Of a stretch of 64,000 nucleotides of DNA, positions 55,447 through 64,000 are shown piece by piece (within the stretch, counting starts at the first letter, position 1; each line of letters opens with the position of its first letter). Made by a program: the position numbers and the translations under genes. The notes under the pieces were generated by a model that was not told the origin of the DNA, made no database searches, and worked only from the letters and a program-made list of their open reading frames with translations. The DNA comes from Heloderma charlesbogerti (taxonomy: Eukaryota; Chordata; Lepidosauria; Squamata; Helodermatidae): NCBI GenBank assembly GCA_026122225.1, contig JANEZZ010000983.1:2232001-2296000 (forward strand), read 5' to 3'.

Positions 55447-55688
55447 AGAAGATATTTTGGCCACCTAATGAGAAGAGAAAACTCTCTGGAAAAGACCCTG
55501 ATGCTGGGAAAGACTGAAGGCAAAAGGAGAAGGGGACGGTAGAGGATGAGATGGCTAGATAGCATCACCGATGCAATGAATATGGACTTGAGCACACTCC
55601 GGGAGAGCGCGCAGGCCAGGAAGGCCTGGCGTGCTATGGTCCATGGGGTCATGAAGAGTCTGACACGACTGAACGACCGAACAACAAA
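55447..55688 (+). mobile_element. RTE-BovB 3' fragment
   Basis: It matches the last about 240 bp of the copies at 20243-23062 and 59431-62256, from GATATTTTGGCCACCTAATG to ACTGAACGACCGAACAACAA. It shows the usual 5' truncation of a LINE insertion. The frame is largely open and encodes the C-terminal K-R-R-R-G-R-Q/V-R-M-R-W-L-D segment. Confidence 0.85.
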
Positions 55689-55689
55689 A

Positions 55690-56275
55690 GAACATAGCAA
55701 AATAATAGAGATTCTGGGGATGTTTTCTAGACCATCTTGTTTAAATAGTTAGCACCAGATGCTATACTTCTGACTTTGAGCACAAGGGTCTGAATGAAGC
55801 TCTATGCATTCCCCTGTGGAAGTCTCCAATCTCTTCCTCTTTACATAAAACTTTCCACATTAGAAAGCAGACTGCATTTTCTCTCTGTTCGTCGCTGTTT
55901 GACTAGGGAGCACTCTGTTGGAAAATTGCACTGAAATAAATTATGAGCTGAAACCTTGACCAGAAATACATTTTCTCGTTCACTTCCTAGTCAACAGGCT
56001 TCTATAAAGTCACGGGAGGCTATTTCTGACTCTCAAGGAACAGTAAACAGCTTCAGGAGGGAAGCTTAACTCACAAGTCATGCAAAGGCATTGGTAAGAC
56101 AAACAGTTTCAAAGATAGGGGGCAGGGGGCTGCCATGCTATGCACATTTACTAGGAAGCACATCCAGTCCAACAAGATGGGGCTGACTTCCAAATAAACA
56201 GGCTTAGGATTGAATTCCAAGTGATAGTGAGTCATTGTAACTGAGTGTTAGCTCCTTCATCTGCTTAAGGGCCAG
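55690..56275. other. Non-coding; contains an old hairpin MITE
   Basis: A degraded copy of the 2545-2640 family lies at about 56120-56220 (TGCTATGCACATTTACTAGGAAG...CTTAGGATTG). Nothing else is recognised. Confidence 0.4.
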
Positions 56276-56280
56276 TTCCA

Positions 56281-56434
56281 GGGCATAGTCTGAAGGCACA
56301 TGAGGCAGCCACCCTGCTGAAGCTAAGCAGGCTTGGGTCTAGTCAGTGCTTGGAGGGAAGACCACCTGGGAACCACATGTAGCCACCTTGAGTTCCATGA
56401 AGGAAGAAAGGTGGGGTATACGTGTAATAAATAA
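56281..56434 (+). mobile_element. 5S rRNA-derived SINE, sense
   Basis: GCTGAAGCTAAGCAGGCTTG and GTCAGTGCTTGGAGGGAAGAC, then CACCTGGGAACCACATG, follow the A-box, intermediate element and C-box order of 5S rRNA. The tail ends GTGTAATAAATAAA. SINEs of this 5S-headed type occur in squamates and are thought to use LINE machinery. This may still carry an RNA polymerase III promoter, but the boxes are mutated. Confidence 0.75.
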
Positions 56435-56439
56435 ACCCA

Positions 56440-57240
56440 CAAATGCCAAACAGAAGAGGGCTGTAACTTGATTAGAGTCAAGGCAAGGCAATATCTAGCT
56501 CCTGCCTAGGTAGAGCTAACAAGTCAACTACGAACAAACAGAATGGCATATGAAACCAAGTTAAAGCAACTGTTCTCTTAAGGGGCCCCGTCAAAATGGC
56601 AAAACTCTGTGTTAGGGAACTTCCACAAATGCCCAAGTGCTGAGACAATGTTCTTCACAACATGCATAAAAACATCTTCTTAGCCCTCTTTATTTGAGTG
56701 CATGGTTCCAGCTCAAGTTCAATTCCATCTCTCTCCTAGCTGCCTTCTTTACTAACAGGCCTCTGCTGTGCCCCTGCCAGCCAGATACCTTAAATACTAA
56801 CTTGATCAGAAAATCCTTCTTCCCCCAGCCTTCACTGTGGCTTAATTGTTTGTCCCAAAATGTCCCTACTCTGCCATGCCCCCTCCTGCTTGTTCTCTAA
56901 TAGCCTTGATATACTCATACAACAAATCTATTATCTCTTTTCCTGCTTGGCACCCAGGACAAAAAGTTTACAAAGGCAAAGAAAATAGCGGGCGTTCAGA
57001 TGAAAGAAGCTACCTCCACTGTTATCTCTGTGATAGTTACATTAAAGAAAATGTCTGTGAACAGTCATTCAAACATCACAGAGGAAATGTATATGCAGAA
57101 ATTCCAGCTTCATACAACCTTGTATTGAGTTCTCAGTCCTGTGTGTGTGTGTCATTTTAACCTGGCACTTTTAAATATGTTGTTGCTCAAGGTTCACTTA
57201 CTGGATTCCAACAAGATGTGCTATTAACTCTTTTTTTAAT
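56440..57240. other. Non-coding stretch, nothing recognised
   Basis: Unique sequence. Open frames to 104 codons are unsupported. Confidence 0.4.
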
Positions 57241-57242
57241 AT

Positions 57243-57660
57243 TTGTGCCTGATTGCTAAGATCATAGCTGGAAGCTCTTCACTGGGTTCCACTGACCACA
57301 ATGGTGGAACCGGTGGCTACCAAAGAAAGAGCCTTCTTTGTAGTGGCCCCCTGTCTGGGGAATGCCTTTCCCAGGGAGATCCACCTGGCACCTTCATTGT
57401 ATACCTGGCATCTTCATGGCCTTTCTCTTCCAGCAGACATTTAATCTTTAATCTGTTCCTCTGATTATTAATTTTATTGCTGATTCTTTAATGTTTTTAA
57501 ATATTTTTACATGTTTAAAATGTGTAATATTGTATTATTGTGATACTTTTATTGATACATTTTTTGGTTTGGTTATTTTTTTGTTTGTTTGGTTTGATTT
57601 GCTTTTATGATTGTAAGCTGCCACTAGGGCATTTGCTAGTTAAGTGGTATACCGATCTAA
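57243..57660 (+). mobile_element. LINE 3'-region fragment (L2/CR1-like), sense
   Basis: Contains AAGAAAGAGCCTTCTTTGTAG, GGCCCCCTGTCTGGGGAATG and AGGGAGATCCACCTGG, then an AT-rich tail with TGTAAGCTGCCAC and GGTATACCGATCTAACTA. The same order occurs at 11695-12340. Confidence 0.6.
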
Positions 57661-57699
57661 CTATTTTTTAAAAGTGTTTTTAATATCCAAATATAGAGG

Positions 57700-58060
57700 A
57701 TAATTTATTTATTTATTTATTTATTTATTTATTAAATTTATTAATCGCCCATCTGGCTGGTCACCCGCCACTCTGGGTGATGTACAGCATATAATAAAAC
57801 AGTTTAAAACAATAAAATTCTACAATAAAAACATTTTCTAAAATACCCTAACCTACCCCAAATGCCTGCCTGAACAACCACATTTTTAATGCACGGTGGA
57901 AGCTCATTAAAGAGGGGGCATGGCGGAGTTCCCTAGGGAGGGAGTTCCACAGAGTGGGGGCCACCATAGAAAAGGCCTTCTCTCTCATCCCCACCAGTCT
58001 AGCTGTCCTGGCTGATGGGACAGAGAGAAGGCCATCCGAGGCTGATCTTGTTAAGCAGCC
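57700..58060 (-). mobile_element. LINE 3'-region fragment (L2/CR1-like), antisense
   Basis: A (TTTA)n tract (57702-57730) is followed by ATTAATCGCCCATCTGG, ATAAAACAGTTTAAAAC and ATGGCGGAGTTCCCTAGG. GTTCCACAGAGTGGGGG and AGGCCTTCTCTCTCATCCCC come next. It is antisense to the orientation of 57243-57660. Confidence 0.55.
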
Positions 58061-58176
58061 TGTCTGGTGTTGCTGGTTTCTGATTATGTATTTTGTTTAC
58101 CAAAAAAAAAAAAAAAGTCCCCTGCAATCCAGAGCATTACCTGATTATATCGGCAGGCAATCAAGTTGGCCTACTG

Positions 58177-58305
58177 CAGCCTTCTCCAACCTGGTCCCCT
58201 CCAGTTATTATGGACTTCTCCCATCAGCCCAAGCCAGCATGGCCACATGCTCACAAATGCTGGGAGTTGTAGTCCAAAACATCTGCAGGGCACCAGGTTG
58301 GAGAG
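58177..58305. mobile_element. hAT-Charlie-like palindromic MITE
   Basis: GCAGCCTTCTCCAACCTGGT and its complement ACCAGGTTGGAGAG enclose GCTGGGAGTTGTAGTCC (58259-58275), a partial ZNF143-like motif. Confidence 0.7.
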
Positions 58306-58309
58306 TACC

Positions 58310-59150
58310 CCACCATGATTTGGTGGTTGAATGCCTGCAGCAGAGAGCCTGTTCTGAGTAGGCTTCCTGCATGATTAAGGGCCAAAACAGACATTACTTT
58401 AAATCCGTATCTATCAGGTGCGTCTTGTTTTCATTTTTATTCTAGAGTAGGCATAGGGGCTCCAGTCCAGATCTTAAAAGCAGCCTTACCCCCTGGATTG
58501 GGGCTGATCTGAATTGGGGCCCCCAGGCCCCAATCTTCCAGGCTTCTAAGAGCCAAGCTACACGTTGTGCTAATTATGTAGCATGTAGCTAAGAATTGTC
58601 CTTTTCTTTACCTAGTGAAAGTGGACATGGCCCCAATTTGGATTGGAACCACTATGCTCTGTGTGGGGAGGGTTAAAGCTTCACCTCCACACACTACATT
58701 TACCTGGAATTCCCATTGACTCCAATGAAGTTTTTGTTGTTGTTGTTGTTGTTGTTGCTGTTAACCTCCTGGGGGGAGGGATTTTTTTGGGGGGAGGGGA
58801 AACACTGTATGTCTGGGGGCATGAGAAGGTTTAAGCCTTCCCTCCCAGAGTGCAGTGGTCCCAGTTTGAATCAGGGCTGCACCTACTGACACTAGAGTAA
58901 AGAAAAAGACAGGCCTTAACCACATGTGATGCGATGAGAGTAACATATAGTTTGGCTCTAAATTGTGTGGGGAGCCTACTTGAGTAGAAAAGGATCTCTG
59001 CTGCAGAACATATCCCTCCAATGCATGAGGGGCTGCAGGACTAGGGATGGGAGCATGCAGAAGGGAGGGCAAAAGGCTTGTCTCCACTCTCCACATCTCA
59101 CAGTAGTAATCACGGGGGGGGGCATGCAGGGAGAGTGCCTGTTAGTAAGA
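58310..59150. other. Non-coding; MITE end and (GTT)n
   Basis: GGGCCAAAACAGACATTA at 58379 is a left end like that of 14076-14490, with GAGCCAAGCTACACGTTG near 58551 as the possible right end. A (GTT)n run lies at 58732-58760. No gene. Confidence 0.4.
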
Positions 59151-59528
59151 CTTTTGAGTAGGGATGGGCAAAATCACCCCTTCCCGTGCCGTGCACCACT
59201 CACGGGACCCCCGCTGGCTGCTTGACCCTTCTTGCCATGTGCAGTGAGCCACCAGGCAGTCCACAGTCATACAACACCTAGCATGCCACTCCTCTGCCAA
59301 GCCACCATTCTGTGCAAAATGGCAGCTCAGTCTTTTCTGTAAAGGCCAATTTTGCATAAAGAGGCCCATAAAGGCCAATTTTGCATAAAGTGGCTGTAAA
59401 GAGGCCCATTTACACATTACAGTCACAAATCCCCTTCATGGATCACTGCCTTGTTGTGGTGAAGGGGCTTGCGTAACTCAGTGAAGCCATAAGCTATGCT
59501 GTGAAGGGCCACCCAAGACGGACAGGTC

Positions 59529-60080
59529 ATGGCAGAGAGTTCTGACAAAATGTGGTCCAGTGGAGAAGGAAATGGCAACCCACTCCAGTATTCTTGCCAA
59601 GAAAACCCCATGGAACGTATCACAAGGCTAAAAGAGATGATGCCGGAAGATGAGCCCCTCAGGTCGGAAGGTGTCCAATATACTACTGGGGAAGAGCAGA
59701 GGGAATTTCCAAGCAGCACCAGAAAGAGTGAAGCAGCTGGGCCAAAGCCGAAAGGACACTCAGCTGTGGATGTGTCTGGTGGTGAAAAGAAAGTCCGATG
59801 CTGTAAAGAACAATATTGTTTAGGAACCTGGAATGTAAGATCAATGAATCAAGGTAAGCTGGAGGTGGTCAAACATGAGATGGCAAGACTGAACTTCGAC
59901 ATCTTGGGAATCAGCGGACTAAAATGGACAGGCATGGGCGAATTTAATTCAGGTGACCATCATATCTACTACTGTGGGCAAGAATCCCTTAGAAGAAATG
60001 GAGTAGCACTCATAGTCAACAAAAGGGTGGGAAAAGCAGTACTGGGGTACAATCTCAAAAATGACAGAATGATCTCAGTA
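59529..60080 (+). pseudogene. BovB N-terminal coding segment, truncated
   Basis: An open frame from ATG at 59529 covers the BovB N-terminal region and the start of the endonuclease. It has LGTWNVRSMN near residue 98, GISGLKWTG (the catalytic Glu of GISELKWTG in the other copy is Gly here) and HHIYYCGQESLRRNG, up to NDRMISV. It then enters the inserted palindromic element at about 60081 and reads foreign sequence to 60170. The catalytic parts are lost. This frame supplies the 5' portion missing from the copy at 20243-23062. Confidence 0.85.
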
Positions 60081-60563
60081 AATATTTACATAAGCTATTA
60101 CGGCAGAAAAAAAAGGAATGCAAATAGCGCCCACTATGCTATTTGCGTTCCCCTTTTTTTCCCGCTGTAATAGCTAAAACGGCAAAAGCTAGGGAACACC
60201 AATGGTGGCCGCCGTAGCCGCCTCCATTTGCGTGCGCCGTTTTTTTTTTTTGCCAAGCCATGATAGGCTACGTAAATACTTATGTAGCCTATCATGGCAG
60301 CCTGGCTGGACGCAAATGGCGGCCGCTATGGTGGCCACAATTTGCGTCTGCAGCAGCCCATCTGTGGATGGACGTCCGGCTGCAGACGGCCCTGGCCGGC
60401 TGCTCCGCAGAGCTACCATGGAGTGGAGCCAGCCGGGCAGGATTCTGGGGGGGAGGACCGGATCGCCTCCCCCCCATCAAGGATTCTGGGGGGAGGGACA
60501 GAGCACCTCCTCCCCACTGCGAACCAATTTCACAAAAAGGTAAGTGACTTTCGTACATCCCTA
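60081..60563 (+). mobile_element. Half hAT-like element at a BovB deletion junction
   Basis: Begins inside a TAAATATTTACATAAGC hairpin directly after BovB sequence and runs through a GCAAATAGCG centre, GATAGGCTACGTAAA hairpin and GC units. It ends at AAAG/GTAAGT and GACTTTCGTACATCCCTA. BovB resumes at once (CCTAATGGCAGAAAG). The left half and the adjacent BovB segment were lost together. Confidence 0.8.
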
Positions 60564-60988
60564 ACCTAATGGCAGAAAGCGAAGAGGATCTAAAGATCCT
60601 CTTGTTGAGGGTGGAAGAGGAGAGTGCAAAAACTGGTTTGAAACTCAACATTAAAAAAACAAAGATCATGGCATCTGGCCCCATCGCTTCCTGGCATATA
60701 GAAGGGGAAGAAATGGAAGCAGTGACAGATTTTATTTTCTTGGGCTCCAAGATCACCGCAGATGGTGACTGTAGCCATGAAATTAAAAGACACTTGCTCC
60801 TTGGGAGGAAAGCTATGGCAAATAAGAAGCAGAGACATCACCTTGCCGACAAAGGTCCTCATAATCAAAGCTATGGTTTTCCCAGTAGTAATGTATGGCT
60901 GTGAGAGCTGGACTATAAGGAAGGCTGAGCGCCAAAGAATCGATGTTTTCGAACTGTGGTGCTGGAGCCTGGAGAAGACTCTTATGAG
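60564..60988 (+). pseudogene. BovB reverse-transcriptase C-terminal segment
   Basis: It resumes just after the YADD motif (MAESEEDLKILLLRVEEES) and continues with KITADGDCSHEIKRHLLLG and MYGCESWTIRKAERQ. A frame change near 60822 (AMANK against AMANLDSIV in the other copy) marks a small deletion. It stops at the 60989 insertion. Confidence 0.85.
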
Positions 60989-61920
60989 TAGGGATGTCAG
61001 AGAATTTCGCCACGAATCTCGGGGAGGCCGAATGCCAGCACATTCAGCCCCCCAAAATCAGTGGCAAAACGGTCTGCCCCCCCGCCCCCCCCGGGATGGA
61101 ACTTACCTTGTGCGAATTTCTCTGGCGGCGGCGGCAGCGGCTCCGGCAGCGGTTCAGCGGCGGCCGGTCTTCCGACCGGCTGCCGCTACCGCAATTTCCA
61201 TTAAAAAAAACAAAAAAAGTGATAGGCTACGTAAAGATTTATGTAGCCTATCATGGCTAGACTTTAAAAAAAATACCATGATAGGCTACGTAAATGTTTA
61301 CGTAGCCTATCACGGCTGAGTAAAAAAAAAAAACCCACCGCGCGTACGGAAATGGCAGCGCCCATGGGCGCCACCATTTGCATTCCTTATTTTGGCACAT
61401 GTAGTCTACATAAACATTTAAGTAGACTACGGCGAAAATAAGGGGAATGCAAATAGTGTAGATGCTACGCTATTTGCGTTCCCCTTATTTTCGCCATAGT
61501 CTACATAAATGTTTATGTAGACTACACGTGCCAAAATAAGGAACGCAAATGGTGGCACCCATGGGCGCTGCCATTTGCGTATGCGCGGGGTTTTTTTGTT
61601 TCTTTTTACTCAGCCATGATAGGCTACGTAAATATTTACGTAGCCTATCACGGCTGACTGCAGCGACACAAACAGCAGCGGCTATGGCCGCCGCCATTTG
61701 CGTTCCTGGCCAGCCAGGAGTCATGGCGGGAGGGACGGGGCACCTCCCCCCAGCCAGAATTTCGGGGGGGAGGGATGGGGTGCCTCCCCCCAGCCAGAAT
61801 TTCAGGGGGGAGGGACGGGGTGCCTCCTCCCCGGCCAGAATTTCGGGGGGAGGGATGGAGCGCCTCCCCCCCACCGCAAATCAAATTTCGGTTCAGGTAA
61901 GTGACTTTCGTACTTCCCTA
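60989..61920 (+). mobile_element. hAT-like palindromic element inside BovB, exact TSD
   Basis: The octamer CTTATGAG flanks both ends (60981-60988 and 61921-61928). The uninterrupted site is visible in the other BovB copy near 22718 (CTTACGAG). Termini are TAGGGATGTCAGAGAATT (A) and GACTTTCGTACTTCCCTA (S). The array is complete and symmetric, with GATAGGCTACGTAAA, CAAATGG... and TAGTCTACATAAA hairpins and a centre at about 61455. The right block has four 40-bp GC units. Outward donors are AAG/GTAAGT (minus, 61105) and TTCAG/GTAAGT (plus, about 61895). The A-end ORF is damaged: its ATG is ATT. Confidence 0.92.
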
Positions 61921-62256
61921 CTTATGAGTCCCCTGGACTGCAATGAGGTCAAATCAGTCCATCCTAAAGGAAATCAACCCTGAGTGCTCATTGGAAGGAC
62001 AGATACTGAAGCTGATGCTCAAATATTTTGGACACCTAATGCGAAGAGAAAAGTCACTGGAAAAGACCCTGATGCTGGGAAAGATTGAAGGGAAAAGGAG
62101 AAGGGGACGGCAGAGGATGAGATGGCTAGATAGCATCACCGATGCAATGAATATGAATTTGAGCACACTCTGGGAGAGTGGAGGACAGGAAGTCCTGGCA
62201 TGCTATGGTCCATGGGGTCATGAAGAGTCAGACATGACTTAATGACTGAACAACAA
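61921..62256 (+). pseudogene. BovB C-terminal segment and 3' end
   Basis: After the duplication CTTATGAG the BovB frame continues (NQSILKEINPECSLEGQILK, LMLKYFGHLMRREKSLEKT, RMRWLDSITDAMNMNLSTL). It ends at ESDMT and a stop near 62240. The tail GACTGAACAACAA follows. Confidence 0.88.
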
Positions 62257-62694
62257 TCACAAATGGTCTAAATAGACCATTTAGGCCTGTAATGCTGCAT
62301 AAATGGGCCTCTCTAAGGCTACCATTTATGTCAAATCGCCCTTTACAGAAAAAGCCAAGCTGCCATTTTGCACAGAATGGCAGCCCAGCAGAGCAGTGTG
62401 GTGGTATGCGGACTCCAGTCCAGGAGGTTGAGCTGGCGGTAATCCACCAAGCTCAAGCCCCCAATCGGAATCTACTGCCATCCCCACTTTTGAGTAACAG
62501 TACATTATATTGATCCTTAAGGAGGCCTGAGTTTGTGACCCACCACCATGCCAAATACAGACTACCAACCATATAGCTCAGGAACCTTGGTAGATCAGAA
62601 GTACTGAACTCACATCTCCCCAGTCTAAAGCCTCCATTCCATCCACAATGCTTAAAAAAACTGGGGAGAAGGAGAGAATAGGACTGGGGAGGAA

Positions 62695-63151
62695 TAGGGA
62701 TGTGTGAATGTTGATGGTTATCAGCAAAACTGACTCGCCAAAGTTCTCCGAATTCCATCTTGAAGCTCATTCTTATTCGAGTCCGTATCAGATTGTGAGC
62801 TTTGTTTTGTTTTTGTTTTCACATTAAAATCTGTGTGTGTTTTTATATGTATTTTTCCCCAATGTACGCATCAACTGTGCATATCTTTGAAATGTGTGCA
62901 TTCTTCTCCTGTTGATTAAAGTGTATTTGTGCACATTTTTCAGAAGTACGCATTTTTTCAAGCACATTTTTCAAATGTACACATGCTGTGGAATGCATTT
63001 TTTTTTTTTCATCCGGGAATCACACTGCAAACTCAGAAACGTATGGACTTGAAGTCCAGATTCAAGTCCGAGTCTGTGGTCAGTCCAGAAGGTGCAAACT
63101 CAGTCAGTCCTGATCAAAAAGAAACTGAAACGAATTCCTCCTACATCTCTA
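62695..63151. mobile_element. AT-rich hAT-like element, exact TSD
   Basis: Octamer GGGAGGAA at 62687-62694 and 63152-63159. Ends are TAGGGATGTGTGAATG and TCCTACATCTCTA. Inverted GAGTCCGTATCAG-like and AAGTCCGAGTCTG arms lie inside the ends, with GTGTGCATT and TGCGCATTTT phrases in the centre. No coding capacity. Confidence 0.85.
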
Positions 63152-63164
63152 GGGAGGAAACCTC

Positions 63165-64000
63165 GCGTACAGCTTAAAGAGAGAAAGGGGTGTGCAATCT
63201 TGGCATGCAGTCAGAATTTGATGGACAAAATTTTATCACCTTGGGCAATTGTCACGCCTGCAGGATGTAAACCCAGAAAAAGAAGATCCCTCCCCCGCAC
63301 CCTCTGAATGAGCTGTGCTTACTGCTTGCGTATTTATCAGCAAATGTGTGTGAGCGGTTTCATTCAGAATTTGTGCAGAAGCAACTGAGAAATATTATGC
63401 TCTGTCTTTTTATAGAGCCTGTTCTCCACCACCATTTCTCCTCTTGCTTTATATATCACAAGTTAAATGCTCTGTTGTGATTACTTTGTGGTTAACAGAA
63501 ATAATCATGATGGTTTTTCTTCGGCTGGAGTTGTGTTTAATAAGCAGCATCCAAAGCTGACTTGGTTACAGCTCCTCCAACACTTAGTGGAATGGAATGG
63601 AATGGAATGAGTTATCCCTTCAAAAATATGGTGGCCTTCACCTTTCTCAGCCTACGTGCTGAGCAGAGGGGCAGAGGACAAGAACCAAACAAAGCAACAA
63701 CAGGGCAAACCCTTTTGGCACACTGCGTTCCTGCAACTGAATATTTTCACATTTACAGATTTATTATCAATTGCACTAGGCAAAATCAATATTGTGGCAC
63801 TTTTCCAGAACCAAAAGCCATCATTTTATTATAAGTTGAGTTACATAACTTCCTCTTGCCACACAATTTGGCAAGAGACAGCAAAATAATGTTTCATTTT
63901 CATTCTAGCTGACTATTTGGGGAAGGGGGGTGTATTGCCACTGCAGTAGGCTTCGAACTCTTAATTGAGAGGTGCCAAGCTAATGATAAATCAGATCCAG
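63165..64000. other. Non-coding stretch, nothing recognised
   Basis: Unique sequence. GGAAT is repeated four times near 63590-63608. The frames here are unsupported, and the window ends without a boundary. Confidence 0.4.

Larger units (their letters stand above)
59431..62256 (+). mobile_element. RTE-BovB LINE with two younger insertions
   Basis: Bounded by the octamer TCACAAAT (59423-59430 and 62257-62264), a target-site duplication of its own insertion. It starts with the BovB 5' region (CACTGCCTTGTTGTGGTGAAG, then GAGAAGGAAATGGCAACCC) and ends TGACTGAACAACAA. About 1.8 kb of endonuclease/reverse-transcriptase sequence, corresponding to 20490-22298, is missing and replaced by the half element 60081-60563. 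A second element (60989-61920) was later inserted in the 3' part. Confidence 0.9.
59159..62486. mobile_element. Outer hAT-like element containing a BovB insertion, exact TSD
   Basis: TAGGGATGGGCAAAATCACC at the left and TACTGCCATCCCCA at the right, flanked by the octamer CTTTTGAG (59151-59158 and 62487-62494). Without the BovB, about 0.5 kb of palindromic MITE remains. It has GGCCAATTTTGCATAAA and AAATGGGCCTCT arms. GCAAAATGGCAGC-type YY1-like arms lie near 59315-59330 and 62355-62385. It is the outermost layer of a three-level nest. Confidence 0.85.

Noticed and set aside
56281..56434. A functional 5S rRNA gene
   Set aside because: Only the internal control region is similar, with many changes, and the 3' half is unrelated and AT-rich: a SINE, not an rRNA gene.

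Overview
The window looks like gene-poor nuclear DNA of a lepidosaur reptile, most likely a lizard or snake. The evidence is the repeat mix: RTE-BovB LINEs, CR1 3' ends with the ATTCTATG octamer, L2/CR1-clade reverse-transcriptase remnants, an L1 ORF2 remnant, 5S-rRNA-derived SINEs, MIR-like tRNA SINEs, two solo LTRs and very many hAT-like miniature transposons. I found no host exon, tRNA, intact rRNA gene, CRISPR or prokaryotic-type signal. The only long coding-like stretches belong to LINEs, and all are broken. The assignment to organism rests on repeat families recognised by eye; no database search was possible.

Layout. Bases 1-10 kb are mostly unique AT-rich DNA with old repeats. Bases 10-27 kb hold L2/CR1 tails, SINEs, four large hAT-like palindromic elements (10701-11324, 16552-17495, 19128-20039 and 24689-26070, the last with a second element inside it) and a nearly complete but dead BovB (20243-23062). 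Bases 27-43 kb hold six more palindromic elements (29267-30166, 32832-33216, 35337-35986, 36898-37800, 41085-41809, 41880-42846) and one solo LTR. Bases 43-59 kb hold a distinct hAT-like element (44851-45452), another inside a MIR-like SINE (46045-46581), an L1 remnant, AT-rich hAT-like elements, a second solo LTR and 5S-derived SINEs. Bases 59.1-62.5 kb are a nested stack: a hAT-like element (59159-62486) contains a BovB copy (59431-62256), which contains two further palindromic elements.

The most unusual content is the family of 0.45-1 kb elements with TAGGGATG...CATCCCTA ends and 8-bp target-site duplications, five of them exact among the elements of this type and its close relatives. They are built almost entirely of palindromes, many centred on YY1-like ATGGCGGC sites. 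Close to each end they carry an outward-facing GTAAGT-type 5' splice-site match: 24 of 26 ends inspected keep it. One end class also carries an open reading frame starting M-A-A-A-A-A-G-R-K-T-G-R-R that runs uninterrupted into that donor in seven of nine copies. An otherwise unrelated element (44851-45452) repeats the same plan. My hypothesis is that these are mobile bidirectional promoter/first-exon cassettes. The sequence shows the motifs, the terminal signatures and the duplications; promoter or splicing activity is inference.
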